Assembly (NCBI GenBank): GCA_009760885.1
Contig: CM019715.1
Coordinates: 21,906,003 to 21,970,002, forward strand
Direction: 5' to 3'
DNA: 64,000 bases
Source of the DNA: Achatina immaculata
Taxonomy: Eukaryota; Mollusca; Gastropoda; Stylommatophora; Achatinidae
This document shows positions 14,601 through 27,914 of this stretch, one piece after another. The first letter of the stretch is position 1. Every line of letters begins with the position of its first letter. The notes beneath the pieces are model-generated. The model ran no database searches. It saw only the letters and a list, made by a program, of their open reading frames with translations, and was not told where the DNA came from. Position numbers and translations under genes: made by a program.

Positions 14601-17600
14601 GCCATGTGAGCCTTATGTGGCTTTTAATGGCATGGGAAGGATGTAAAATGTAAAGTTAGTAATTAGACATGTTAGTGTGGGTACAAAAAATGCACACCAG
14701 TAGCATTATGAAATTTTGATGATTATGTGGACAGTGAAATACAAATTGGTGATAAACAAATTCTAAATTTAATAGCACATCAACATACAAAGGCTTATAA
14801 TCACAATATACTTTTCTCAGAGTGGAGCAGGCATTTGCTGAAATCTTGACAGGGCATTTCAATGACTCATTACAATTCTGGCTTGGACTCAAATTTGATC
14901 GGGTAAGTAAGACACATTCTTAGATTTACAAAGCATGACTTACAAGGGAATGAGGATATGGTGGTGGTTTCCCTTTGCCTGGGGCTCACTTTGTATATAG
15001 TGTTATCCACTAGCCTTTAGCTAAAGAGACTGACTTACAAGAAGCAGGGTACCTGGTTTGGTCTGCTGCTGTTTATTCAGATATTCTCAGCTGATTCTCT
15101 ATAACTAGAAGCTGTTCCATCATCCATTTCCCAATGGACGCACCTAGTGGAAGGACATGCTCTGAACAGACAGAAGAACAAATGCACCCAGATAGACATA
15201 AGTAGGAAAAAAGTGGAAGCAAGCAGTTGGCTGAGAAATGAGATAAAAGGGTAAAGGGAGGATGACAAAAGGTACAATAATATGGTCATTTTGTGCACAT
15301 CTTTCTTACAAGGAGGAGACCAAAAAAGTGTTCAATTTTTCATCAGTTTTTCATGTTTTTATCTGTTGTGTTGTTTTTGTATGTGACCCTTGACAAAGGC
15401 TTTTTGCTGAAATATTGGATTGTTGTATGCTCTTCATTTATATGTGCTCACCATACTTTCTGCCAGTCTTGTTTCTGTCCACTTTCCTCACTCTTTCTAT
15501 TTTTTTGTAAAGCTAAACCATACACCTTTATCTACCTTCATTACTAGAACCACTTTTACCACAGTTGTCATTTCTCTTATCTGTAACAAAGGACTAGAAC
15601 TTCTTGACAGCTTACACTGTGTGATGAAGAATTTGTAAAGAAGACTTAATATCAGATTCAGACTTCTCGGCTGTTTCCTTCACCTTGAAGAAATCTGTAC
15701 CACATTTGCCTCTCTGTACAATCTATTCATTCATTCATTAATTTGCATGTCTCTTGCGGAACTTTGCCTCCCTAACAGCACTCCTGTAGGTCTCTTGGTT
15801 GTGAGCAAGATGTCCTGCTGCTGATGCATCCATTTGCAGATCATCAACAATGTCTTGCAGCCATCTTCTCCTTGGTCTTCCTCTCTTTATTTTTCCCATT
15901 ATATACCCTTCCAAGATGGTCTTCTCTAGATTATCATGACGTTTAATGTGTCCAAAATATTTAAGTTTTCTCTATTTAATTCTCTTTACTACCCAGTCTT
16001 CTTCAATATTAAGTTCTTGTAGTATGGATACATTTGTTCTTTTTTGTGTCCATGATATTTGAAGAACTCTTCTATAGCATTTACATTCAAAGGCATTTAT
16101 GAGTTTCTCAGCTGTTTTGTTAAGTGTCCAGGTCTCACAGGCATATGTTGCGATGGGAAAGATGCACGCCATTAAAAACCTTATTTTTGTGGTTCTGTCT
16201 TCTCCTCTCCACAGATTCTTGAGTTGTTTTACTTTCTGAAGAGCGATAGATGTCCTCCTTCTAATTTCCCTCATTGTATCTCCATTACTAATGTTTATAT
16301 CATGTTTACGACAGAGCCTGTAAATAATGCCTTGGAGATTGTAATGGAGAATATTTATTGTTTAGATTACTCACACAGGCTCTTGCAGTGCTCTAAACTA
16401 GACATGTAACTGTTTATGATTATTTAGGTCAGCACATCTTTCAAATGGGCAGATAATTGGCCGGTTAGATTCACTAACTGGGCACATGGAGAACCAGATA
16501 CTACTGGCAGCCAGGACTGTGTCACTGACATTGTTGATGGGCAGTGGCAGGTTGTGAACTGCAGCGAGAGACATCCTTTTGTCTGTGAACTAAATTTTGG
16601 TAAGAGTTTTCATTATACTGTAGTTATTTTGTTAAGAGTTTTCATTATACTGTGGCTATTTTGTTAAGAGTTTTCATTATACTGTGGCTATTTTGTTAAG
16701 AGTTCATTATACTATGGCTATTTTGTTAAGAGTTTTCATTATACTGTGGCTATTTTGTTAGGAGTTTTCATTATACTGTAGTTATTTTGGTTATATTTTT
16801 AAAAATATACTGTGATTTTTTCAGTTAGAAATTTTTTCTTGTTTGCTTAAGAGGGATGTGCTTATTGTTCTTTATGTCTTGTCTGCTCAGAATAAAATGG
16901 CTCATTATAGCCTACCCCAGGAGCTGAAACTGTCAGCACAATGCAAACATTATATAATCTTATATGTCTTATAAACTTTCTTGTGCCATTAAATGTCACA
17001 TAGAGCTCGCAAGGTAGTTCGCCAGTTTTTCCTTTTTCAGCGAGCTTTTCAACCTCATCAAGGGATTTTATGCCTATTAATTTGGCCTCTCTTAACAATG
17101 TCCTCTTTAGAGTTTCACATGGTCTGCCTCTTTTTCTTTGGCCTGTTGTGTTCCACTTGACAGCTTGTTTTGGGATTCTCTGATCGTTCCTTCTCATCAC
17201 ATGACCAACATATGTCCATCTCCTTTTCCTGATCACCCATGAGGCTGGTTGTTGTTCAGTCATCTGTCTTATATCTGCATTGTTCTTGAATTCATTCTCT
17301 TGATGCTGAGTATTTTCCTTAAGCATTTGTTTTCAAAAGAGTCTAATTTCTTGTCTATTATAATATATTAACACAACAAAATTTATAAGGGCCCAATATG
17401 AATCTGCTGCGATAGTGAAATGAATGGTGCATCAGTCTCTTGTGTCAAAGGTCACCCCAGCTGTGGATATGGGTAGCTCTTTCTTCTTGAAGTGAGAAAG
17501 GAACAGAGAACAAGTGTGAAACAGACCATAGCATCTTCTTTATATGAAAGAAAATACCTGCATACTAACGCTTTATTGTATCTTATGTCATGATGGCATG

Positions 17601-18070
17601 CATAGGGCTACCACTCTGAACCAGGTAATCTTTAAAGCTGTAAATATTGCACAGAGCTAGCCAACAGTTTTAAGATATGTAAAACACTGTGTCCTGTGTG
17701 TCATTATTGTCATTGATGGCCTCACAGGAAGTCCACCACCCTCAAGAGTGTACACTGGGGGAAGATGTCCATCTAACAACTGGCTCAACTATGCTGGCAG
17801 CTGCTACTATATAGAGCGCAACTCTTTGAAGTCATGGGCTGGTGCCAATGCTGCATGCACCAACTTGGGCGCATCCTTAGCCAGTATCCATTCAGATACA
17901 GAATCTCGCTACCTGACAAATTACATTGGCAACAGAGTTGGCAAAGATGTCTGGATTGGATTGTCCAAGGGACAAGGAAGTAAGTTTTTTTAGCAGAAGG
18001 CATATCACATATAAATATATATATATATGTAACATGCATGCACGAGCACACGCACACACACACACACACG

Positions 18071-18110
<40 letters not shown>

Positions 18111-21100
18111 TCATACCAAAAGTCATGAGCAAAAATTTTTTAAAATTCAGAATTTATAGATAGAGAAAATATAAATGTATCACTTTAATCTGCATTCTTT
18201 TCTTCACTTTTCAACATAATCTCCATTTCTCTGCACACATTTTTCCCATCGCTCTGCAAGTTTGAAAATACCCTACCGGTAGAATTCCGTTCCACTTGAC
18301 CAAAGGCACAGATGCACTGCTTTCTGGATGTTCTCTCCTGCGTTGTAGTGATGGCCTCGCATTTGTTCTTTCACAAAACCGAAAAGATGGTAATCACTGG
18401 ATGCCAGGTTGGGCTATAGGCAGGGTGTGGAAGAATTTCCCAACCTATTTTCTGAATTTCCTTAGTTGTCTGGTGAGCAGAGTTTTTCTCACAGCTTTGT
18501 AATCTTCATTCAACAAATGTGGGCCTCAGCAAGCACAAACTTTTCGATAGCCTAGGGTTTCAATCACTTCCTGTACTGCATTGTGTCCTGTTCCAAGATT
18601 TACAGTGATTTCAGATACTGTGACATGTTTGTCTTGTTTAACGATGTCGTCAACCCTTTCCATGATGCATTCAGTGGAGGCAGTTCGAGGGCGACCACTG
18701 TGAGGCATATCTTGGATGCACATGTTTCCATTTTTGAAATGTTTCACCCACCTCCTAACACTGCTAGCACCCATACACACATCTCTATAAGCAAGTTGAA
18801 GTCTTTGATGAATTTCAGCAGCGGGGATTTACTCTTTAATGTGGAACTCAATAACAGCATGTTAACGTAATGAAACTTCAGCACCCACTATTTTGTTTCT
18901 ACTCCACGTGGTCACGTGACACATGATGGTGACATCATGTGACCTCTGCATAAAGTGCAAAAGATGCAGTTAAGGTGATACATTTATATTTTCTCAATCT
19001 ATAAATTCTGATTTTTACAAAAAATTGCTCACGACTTTCGGTATGAACCTCGTGTAAATATATATCTCTGAACCTTAAGTGCCCAGGGCACATGGGGCTT
19101 CCATAAGGGTTTTCCACAAATGCCTGTCCTTTGCCTTTTTTTATCTGCTCTTGCCCAGGTGAGCCCTCTATTGTTTAACATCCTTTCTGTTGCTGTTCTC
19201 CATGTCTTTTTTTGGTCTACCCTTACTTCTGTTCCCCTGTGGTGTCCATCTTAGTGCTATTTTTGGTAGTGGGTTGTCAGTCATTTGGAGCACATTTCCC
19301 AACAATCACCAGTAAATATATATATATATATATATTCTTATATCCTTCCCGAACCATTAAATGTCACATAGAGCTCACAAGTTAGTTTGCCAATTTTTCC
19401 TGTTTTTGGCGAGCTTTTCAACCTCATCAAGGGATTTTATGCCTATTAATTTGGCCTCTCTTAACGTCCTCTTTAGAGTTTCACATGGTCAGCCTCTTTT
19501 GTTCCACTTGATAGCTTGTTTTGGGATTCTTTGACTGTTTCTTCTCATCACGTGACCAACATACATCTATTTCCATTTCCTGATCACCCATGAGATTAGT
19601 TGTTGTTCTTCGTCTGTCTTATCTAAGGATTGTTCTTGAATTGGTTCCACTTGATGTTGATCATCTTTCTTAGTTATTTGTTTTCAAAGGAGTCTAATTT
19701 ATTGTCTATTTCTTTAGTTGTTTTCCAGCTTTTGCATGCATAAATGAGGGTGGATATTACATTTGAATTGAATAGTCTTAACTTGGTTTTTGTGCTTATA
19801 ACTTTTGAATGCCATATGTTCTCAAGATTCTTGAAGATTGATGCTGCTTTTGCAATTCTAATTCTAACTTCCTTTCTGGTGTCACCATCCTGGTCTATGT
19901 AGCTGCCAAAGTATGCAAATTGATTGACTTCTAAAACATCTTCCTTTCTATGTGTATTTTTCCATTTTGATTAAGGGGAAGTTTCATTATTTTTGTTTTG
20001 TCCTTGTTAATTTCAAGTCCTATTTTGCTAGCTAGTGAAGATAGGATATCTGTTTTTTTTTCTTGCATAAAATTCACATTGTTACTGATAAGAGTTATGT
20101 CATCAGCAAAATCAAGATCTTCTATTTGGGTCTCATGGCTCTCAATCAATACCTGATTTACCTGTGCAGCATTTTTTCATTATAACGTCTATGGCAATTC
20201 CAAAAAGCATATTACTTCATATATATTCCAAGACAAAAATACCTGTTGCGCACTGTTCTTCTCTCATGCATGCTTCCAAGGGACCAGCCATCTTTGATGG
20301 TCTGCTTACATCATATTTCCAAAATGGTGAACATGCCTCTGCACACGTAGATCTAAAGAAGAATGGCATGACATATCTGTACTACCACTACTCAATTATC
20401 TATTGTCTACTTTATTGAAAGCAAAATTAAGATTACTTTCTTTTACTTTTGATATAATTTTCCAAGATTTTTCCAGCATTTTAAAGCTATGGAAATTTTT
20501 TTTTTTTTAAAGTAAAATTAAATCGTTAATTCTGAAAGTTAAAAAAATGCAACATAAAAAAAAAAAAAAATTACCTGCCTGGGACTGAACCGAATGCTGT
20601 CTATCCATAAACTTTACCTCTACACCTAGCACTTTTTACATTTCTTAGCTCAGTTTCACAATCATATTCAAAGCAGGTTGCGTAGATCACATACAGTCAG
20701 ACACAGGAGATTATCTACTGAAATAATTTTTATAAAAGCAAACTGGAGGAAAATGTCCAGGTAAAATAGAATGACAGAAATACAGATGAGTACACTTACA
20801 TCAAGTTATGAAAAGGAAGCAACTTGCCCAGGGTGTTCTTGTACAGTTAATTTTTTTTTTTTTAAAAATTCTTCAGGTGGGTTTTCCTGGTATGATGGAA
20901 CTGAGGTTGAGTATCTGGAATGGGCTAAAGGAGAACCTAATGATCCAGAGAGTTATCTACATCAAGATTGTGTGAAAGTAAGGACTGTGTAAAGATTAAC
21001 CATGATGTGAAATCTGTATCAGGAATGTGAAACAGTTACAGTTTATATTAGATGAATCAAGAGATTGAAAATTTGTTACAATTTTGAAGGGTTCTCACCA

Positions 21101-24100
21101 GCTCATTTTGGGGTCAGTTAATAAGTGCTCCAGACACTTCATGTGAATGATGATCCCAAAATAATGAATATTCCCAGTAACACTGGCAAAAAATCCTGAT
21201 GAATGGGTGGAAAACTCCAGATGAATGGGGCAAAATCCCAGTTGAAAGTGGCAAAAACCCAGATGAATGGAGCTAAATCCCAGTCGAATGTGGCAAAAAC
21301 CCAGATGAATGGAGCTAAATCCCAGTCGAATGTGACAAAAACCCAGATGAATGGAGCTAAATCCCAGTCAAGTGTGGCAAAAACCCAGATGAGTGGAGCT
21401 AAATCCCAGTCGAATGTGGCAAAAACCCAGATGAATGGGGGAAAAACTCCAGATGAATGTGGCAAAATCCCAGGTGAATGGGATAAAATCCCAGATCAGT
21501 GGAACAAAACACCACAACCTTCAGTTCAAGAAGCCATTTTTGTATCAATTTTACCATACCTGCTCCCTATGAGTAGGTAAAGATAAATCAGCATGGATGA
21601 ACCTGTCAGGATAGTAAATATACAGATTTGTTAATGTGAATCTAAATTCTCTGTACTTGGTGCCACAGTTGAGATAAGCAGTCAGGCATCGGGCCATATG
21701 AGGAATGAACTGCAGTTCTTCCTTTTCTTAAATTCCAAAGTGAACTTGAGAAACAGACTGTTCAACAAGTCCCACTGCCATATGTAACAAGCTAATCTTT
21801 GCCTCATTGATCAGGTTGAAGATATGCAGCAGTCAGTTTTCAGAACATCATGGTAAGGTGTAATAGGGTCTTTGCTAGTTATGCACAGTACCAGCTTATA
21901 AGATAAATGGTTGGACAATGGAATACAATACAAAAATGTCATCGTTCTAATTTTAATGATGCTTGTTATTTGTGAACCAGTCATGTGTAAAATTTTTCAT
22001 GATAGCGTTAAATTACTGTGAACATCAACCTGTCTCATGGGTGATCAGAAAAAGGAGATGGACATGTTAAATCAATCATGTGATGAGAAGAAACAGTCAG
22101 AGAATCCCAAAACAAGCTATCATGTGGAGCACAACAGGCCGAAGAAAAAAGCAGTGGAAGCAGATCACATGGAACTCTAAAGAGGACATTGTTAAGAGAG
22201 GCCAAATTAGTAGGCGTAAAATCCCTTGATGAGGTTGAAAAGCTTGCTGAAAACAGGAAAACTTGTTGAACTTCCATTCGAGCCCTATGTGATGTTTAAT
22301 GGAACAGGATGGATGGAAGATGTAAGATGTTAAATGACTTAAAACTATGACAGATGAAAGATAAGCAGCACTATATCATTTGGGCGTATGTGTGGTCTAC
22401 TTTTACCCTTTCAGAATAATGTTTGTTAGTTTGCATATGAGAAATCATTGTTGAGAAACTGATCTATCTCTCTCTTTCTTTCTTTCTCTCTCTCTCTCTC
22501 TGGTTCACGCCAAACAGGCACTGGTTGTCACTGATTCCCACAACCATCTATTCTTTGCTCTTTCTAAATGACATGTGTTTGACTGTGACCAGACCTGCTT
22601 GTTTAGTCTGCCAAGTACATTTATATGCAATAATAAATAACGTGATCTGTATAATGATAAAGTGGCGATAGTTTATCAATTCACAAACCACACCCAGTAT
22701 CATTTTCTTTCCAAATGAGAAAATAAATGAGTTTTATCATGGATCCCAGTGAAACACAAAACCATGCAAGATACATTGAAAGAGCCATGTTCTCCTCTTA
22801 CTTTATTGAAAAATCAAAATAAGAACTTTCATCAGCTGCCAGTGATGGAGGAATACATGATCAATAGATGTAAGGCCTTTCTCTTTTCTGCTGTATATAT
22901 AAGGTCATCTCATTTTTTCTATATATAAGTCCTATTTAAATCACTATAAGTTCATCTCATTTCATCTATATGTTACTGCAAGTCCTATTTAAGTCACTGT
23001 AAAGTCATCTCATTTCTTCTATATATTGCTGTAAGTCCTATTTAAATCACTATAAAGTCATCTCTTTTCCTCTGTATGTTGCTATAAGTCCTATCTAAAT
23101 CACTGCAAAGTCTGTCTCTTTTCTTTTATAAATTACTGTAATATCACTTTTCTTCTATATTTCACCATAAGACCTATCTCTTTTCTTCTGTATGTTGCTG
23201 AAACGCCTGTCCTTTTCTTCTCCTTGTCACTGTAAGCCTTTATCTTTTATTCTGTATATTCTAAAATATCAGTGACCAGAATGTGCATGCATTTTCAACA
23301 TCTGAAAGGCTTTAGAATGATGGGCACTCTGGCTCAACCAGAATCTGCCAGGACTCTTAGTACCTTGAAGTGCTTTCTGAGAACAACCGGTGTCTAAGTT
23401 GTCTGGTGATGAAGTAGTAATCAATGTAGTTCCAATCATAGTGGAGCTTACTGAGAAGCTTGGCATCTTAGCTTACAGAGGAAGCATTGCCCCTGTTTTC
23501 AATCCCCTGAAAAATGAGGAAGGCAGTAGTGAGCACCATCATCATTGACTGGCATGACCATCATCACCCCAGAGCGAAGAGAACTGAACTGTAATCATTC
23601 AAATCAAGAATAATGAGTAGCGTAAATGGCTGTACCTTTGGTTAAGATAGTGAAAAAAAAAAAGGTTTATTTCAGTCATCATGTTGAAGTACACCATGTA
23701 TGAATGAATGAATCATTTCATATATAACATTCTTCCCTGCATGCTGTGCTTATTATTGAGTGAATATCTACAAATTGTATCACTTACAGTACATAACACT
23801 TTCATATTATTTAAAAACTGCGGAACTAATACATATCTGAAGTATTTAGTTAACGCAGTTTTGTCTGCTTTCATGCAGGGCTATTTCAGCACATTTGTCA
23901 TTTCTGTTTCACTGAAAGATTTTTCTGTTAATGTAATTTCATTTTCTCTTCTTTTATTTGGATGTTTGTTAAACTGATCCGTTTTCTACATTTGGGACTT
24001 AAGTTTCTTGAACTTCCAACTTTGTTTTATATACATAGATCAGGAGTTTCTTGAACAAATACTTTGTTTTATATACATAGATCAGGAGTGAGGATGGAGG

Positions 24101-27100
24101 TTGGGCAGATACAGATTGCTTTGACCAAAATGCTTACATTTGCAAGACAGCACAAAGTAAGTTGTTGGTTTGTTTCAGAACTTCAGAGTTCAATGGTTAT
24201 AGGTTCTTTTTTTTTTTTTTTTGTGTTTTTGTTTTAAATGACTTAAAAAAAATTGAAGGAAGAATGAAAGAAAGAAAGGTTCTAAGGACTGCAAACGCGC
24301 CACAAACAGCCTCTGGCAGTCAAGTCCAGCTCCTGGCCTTCCCGTGGCAGAACTGTTTAAACTGACAGGAGAAGGGGCGAGGGCGAATATCTGGCGCCTG
24401 AAAACCAGTTACTTAGGGTAGATGAGTGTCACGTTTGGTAGCTCATCTGCCGCTGTTGGCGAGATCTTCAGCTGCCGTGCGTGGAGCGGTGCTCTTCCCG
24501 GCCAATGAAGAAATTTGCAAATGAGGTTGCCGCGCAGCATCACTGCGGAAAAGGTGGTTGAAAGAATAAAGCGAAGCAAACAGTCAAATCACTGCACCTC
24601 TGGTCTGGAGGTCGGCCACGTCCTGAGTGCAGTCATATCGTGTGAAATGCATGAACCGGTTTGTCCCAGAGGTTAAGTCACTGCTGGCTTGACTTTTCAA
24701 ATGCCGCGCGTGGAGTGAAGCTCCTCCCGGTTAAGGAAATAAATGCGGAAATAAAGGTTGCTGTGCGGCGCCGATGGGAAAAGGTGGTGGAAAGTGAAGT
24801 TTAACCTGGTATGTCCAGTAGTATCGCTACGAGAGCTATACCACGGCACCTCTGCTCTAGAGGCCGCCTACGTCCGAAATACACCTACACTGGTGAAATA
24901 TGCCTAAACCGGCACACACCAGGGGTGGAACTCGATGGCTAGACATGTCATGCCACCTCCGCTCTAGAGGTCGGTAACGCCTGATAAACACCCATACTGG
25001 TGAATTTTGCCTAAACCGGCTCATACCAGGGGTGAATCTTGAAGGCTATGAATGTCACAGTACCTCTGCCCTAGAGGTCGGTCCCGTCCCAAACATGCCC
25101 ATACTGGGAAATGCCTAAACCGGCTCAACCCAGGGGTAGAAGTCACTAGTGGCGAGGATTCGTCCTCCTGGACAAAAGCTCCATCCTGGTCACAACTAGG
25201 AAGGGTAGCGGCCACGACCGCAAAATGCTGAAGTCGGAGACACTGGACCAGGGAAGTCTAGATAGGCAACCACCTCTCACCCGGCGGGGATGTCTGCGTA
25301 TCCTAATCACGCTGAGGTTTTCCGGTGAGAAAGTCCAACCCTGGACTGGATGGGCAACCACCTCTCACCCGGCGGTGATACACGGGTATCTCATAACACG
25401 TCGAGGTTTTCCGGTGAGAAAGTCCAACTCTGTCCTGGGTGGGCTAACGCCTCTCACCCAGCGGGGATGCACTGATATTCCAAACACGTCGAGGTCTTCC
25501 GGTGAGAAAGTCCAACCCTAGACCAAACTGGTGCAATGAAAACCACGGTGTCACGCAATCCCGCTTCCTAGACCCACCAAGAATACAGGCTAAAGCACTG
25601 TGATACTCTGAACCCCTTGTGGTCCTTCGTGGAACTCATGTGGTCTATTTTGGACCACACAGGGGACCACCGGACCTAACGAGGACCACATGTGTGAATT
25701 CAGTAGGTTCACAGTGCGGTTTTTGGTGGTAGAAGTGAACGAAGAAGAAGAAGAAGAAGAAAGAAAGAAAGACTATAAGACAAATAATATCTAAATATTC
25801 TAACCAAGTGGCACAGGAAGTGAAAGGCAGTGTCTAAATTAGAAAAGCCACAAATTAGATAAATTATACAGGCATTATTGCTGATGTTTATTGTCATGGC
25901 ACTTAATGAATGAATAAACCTTCTGTAATTCACCCACCTATATAAATAGGTACCCGACTTCTTCTGGAGTTGGGGAAGGAAAGGCAGCCAGGTGTGATAC
26001 TGACCTTATCACCCTCTAGTGTGCTGACAGGTCAAGGAAAATATGGGCGCTAACACCATATCCCTATGTGCCTCTAAGGCATGACAGGATTACCTTTACC
26101 TTTTTTAACTGTTAATGTTAAGATGGCATTTGATAGCATACACAGAGATTCATTGTGGAGAATTTTAAGACTGTATGGAATATCATTTAAAATACTTGGT
26201 ATAAAGTGCAACGTGTTCAAGAACAACACAGAGATAAGGCAGATGAGCGAACAACCACTTGTCTCATGGGTGATCAGGAAAAGGAGATGGATATATGTAG
26301 GTCACATGATGAGAAGAAACAATCAGAGAATACCAAAACAAGCTATCAAGTGGAACACAACGGGCTCAAGAAAAAAAGAGGTTTACCATGTGAAACTCTA
26401 ATGACATTGTTAAGAGAGGCCAAATTAGTAGGCATAAAATCCCTTGAAGTTGAAAAGCATATTTGAGCCCTATGTGACATTTAATGGCATGGGAAGGATG
26501 TCAAGATGTAAGAATTGTTAATGCAATTTCTTTCTTTGTTTCAAATAGCAGTGTTACTTACTGCCACCCTTACTTTCTTTCAACATAATATTATTTCTTT
26601 CTTCAAACTTGCTCATGGTGTATCAAAGAAAACTCATGGCTTTACTAAGCTAATCTAAAGATGACCCTTGACTTATTGAAAATATCCATATTCGTATCTG
26701 AGAATGACAAGAAAGAAAGATTATTTAAATACTTTAAAAATAACTCCTGATAGTTATGAATACAACAAAATAATCTGGCAAATGGTGGGAACAACACCTG
26801 TCAAAGAATTAGGTGGTTCGGGCATTTGATATGCATGAATCTAGAACAAGCAGCGGCACACCCATGCTTGTACAACTTGAAAACATCTGGATATAGGGCT
26901 TGAGGATGACCAAGGGAAAAGTGGATAGATGGGGTGAAGGAAACAACATGACATGACAGCTACCCAGGCCTCTCACCTTGCTATGAACTGATGTCTGAAA
27001 CTCCCTGTGATGCTAATGGCATAAACAGACTCAAAAGAAGAAAAAGCGGAAGTTATGAATATGTGCAAATTTTCAGTAATAATGATGCAAAGTTATTGTC

Positions 27101-27858
27101 AGTATTCTCATGTTTTGGTACGAACATGTTTCATAGTGTATTATTTTTGTTATAGCTGTTCAATACTTTATTTCCAGTGTCACGCACAACAGCCACAGGT
27201 GCTCACAGTCAGGGTGACACAGGAAATGGTGGAAACAGTGGGACTGCCAGCAGTAAGTCCAGTAATAATGACTTGTATTTAATATCAACATTCACACGTT
27301 TTCTTGTGAAATTCTGTGCTAAGGATATCGTTTTATGAGATGTTCCAACATTTTATGAGATGTTCTAACATTTTGTGAGATGTTTTAGCATTTTATAAGA
27401 TGTTCCTACATTTTATGAGATGTTCCTACATTTTGGAGATGTTCCAACATTTTATGAGATGTTCTAACATTTTATAAGATGTTCCTATATTTTATGAGAC
27501 ATTCCAACATTTTATTCTAAATTTCAGTGCCACTCTCAAACCCTGGTCAACAGGGAGTCAATGGTGGAAGCAGTGGTAGTAGCAGTGGAATCAATGGTGG
27601 AAGCAGTGGTAAATTAGTTTTCTGAAACAGATGCAGGAGATAAAATAATTAAATTTATTGCAAAGTCTGGTTTTTGCGAAATCAGTTAACTGACAAAAAC
27701 AATGAACGTTGTATAAGTATACAGAAATCTGTTTATGTATCTTCTAAGCTTTTGACTCTGAGCCTTAGGTTACAACTCAAATTAGCTTCACAGGTAATCT
27801 GATGTAGGGTCATGAGAAGGTATGAAAAATGTTAAAAAATTAAAAAGAAAGAATAGTA

Positions 27859-27914
<56 letters not shown>

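Noticed and set aside
21203..21580. 125-codon repeat protein and its reverse-strand twin
   Set aside because: Both come from the 42-bp minisatellite, which keeps frames open on both strands.
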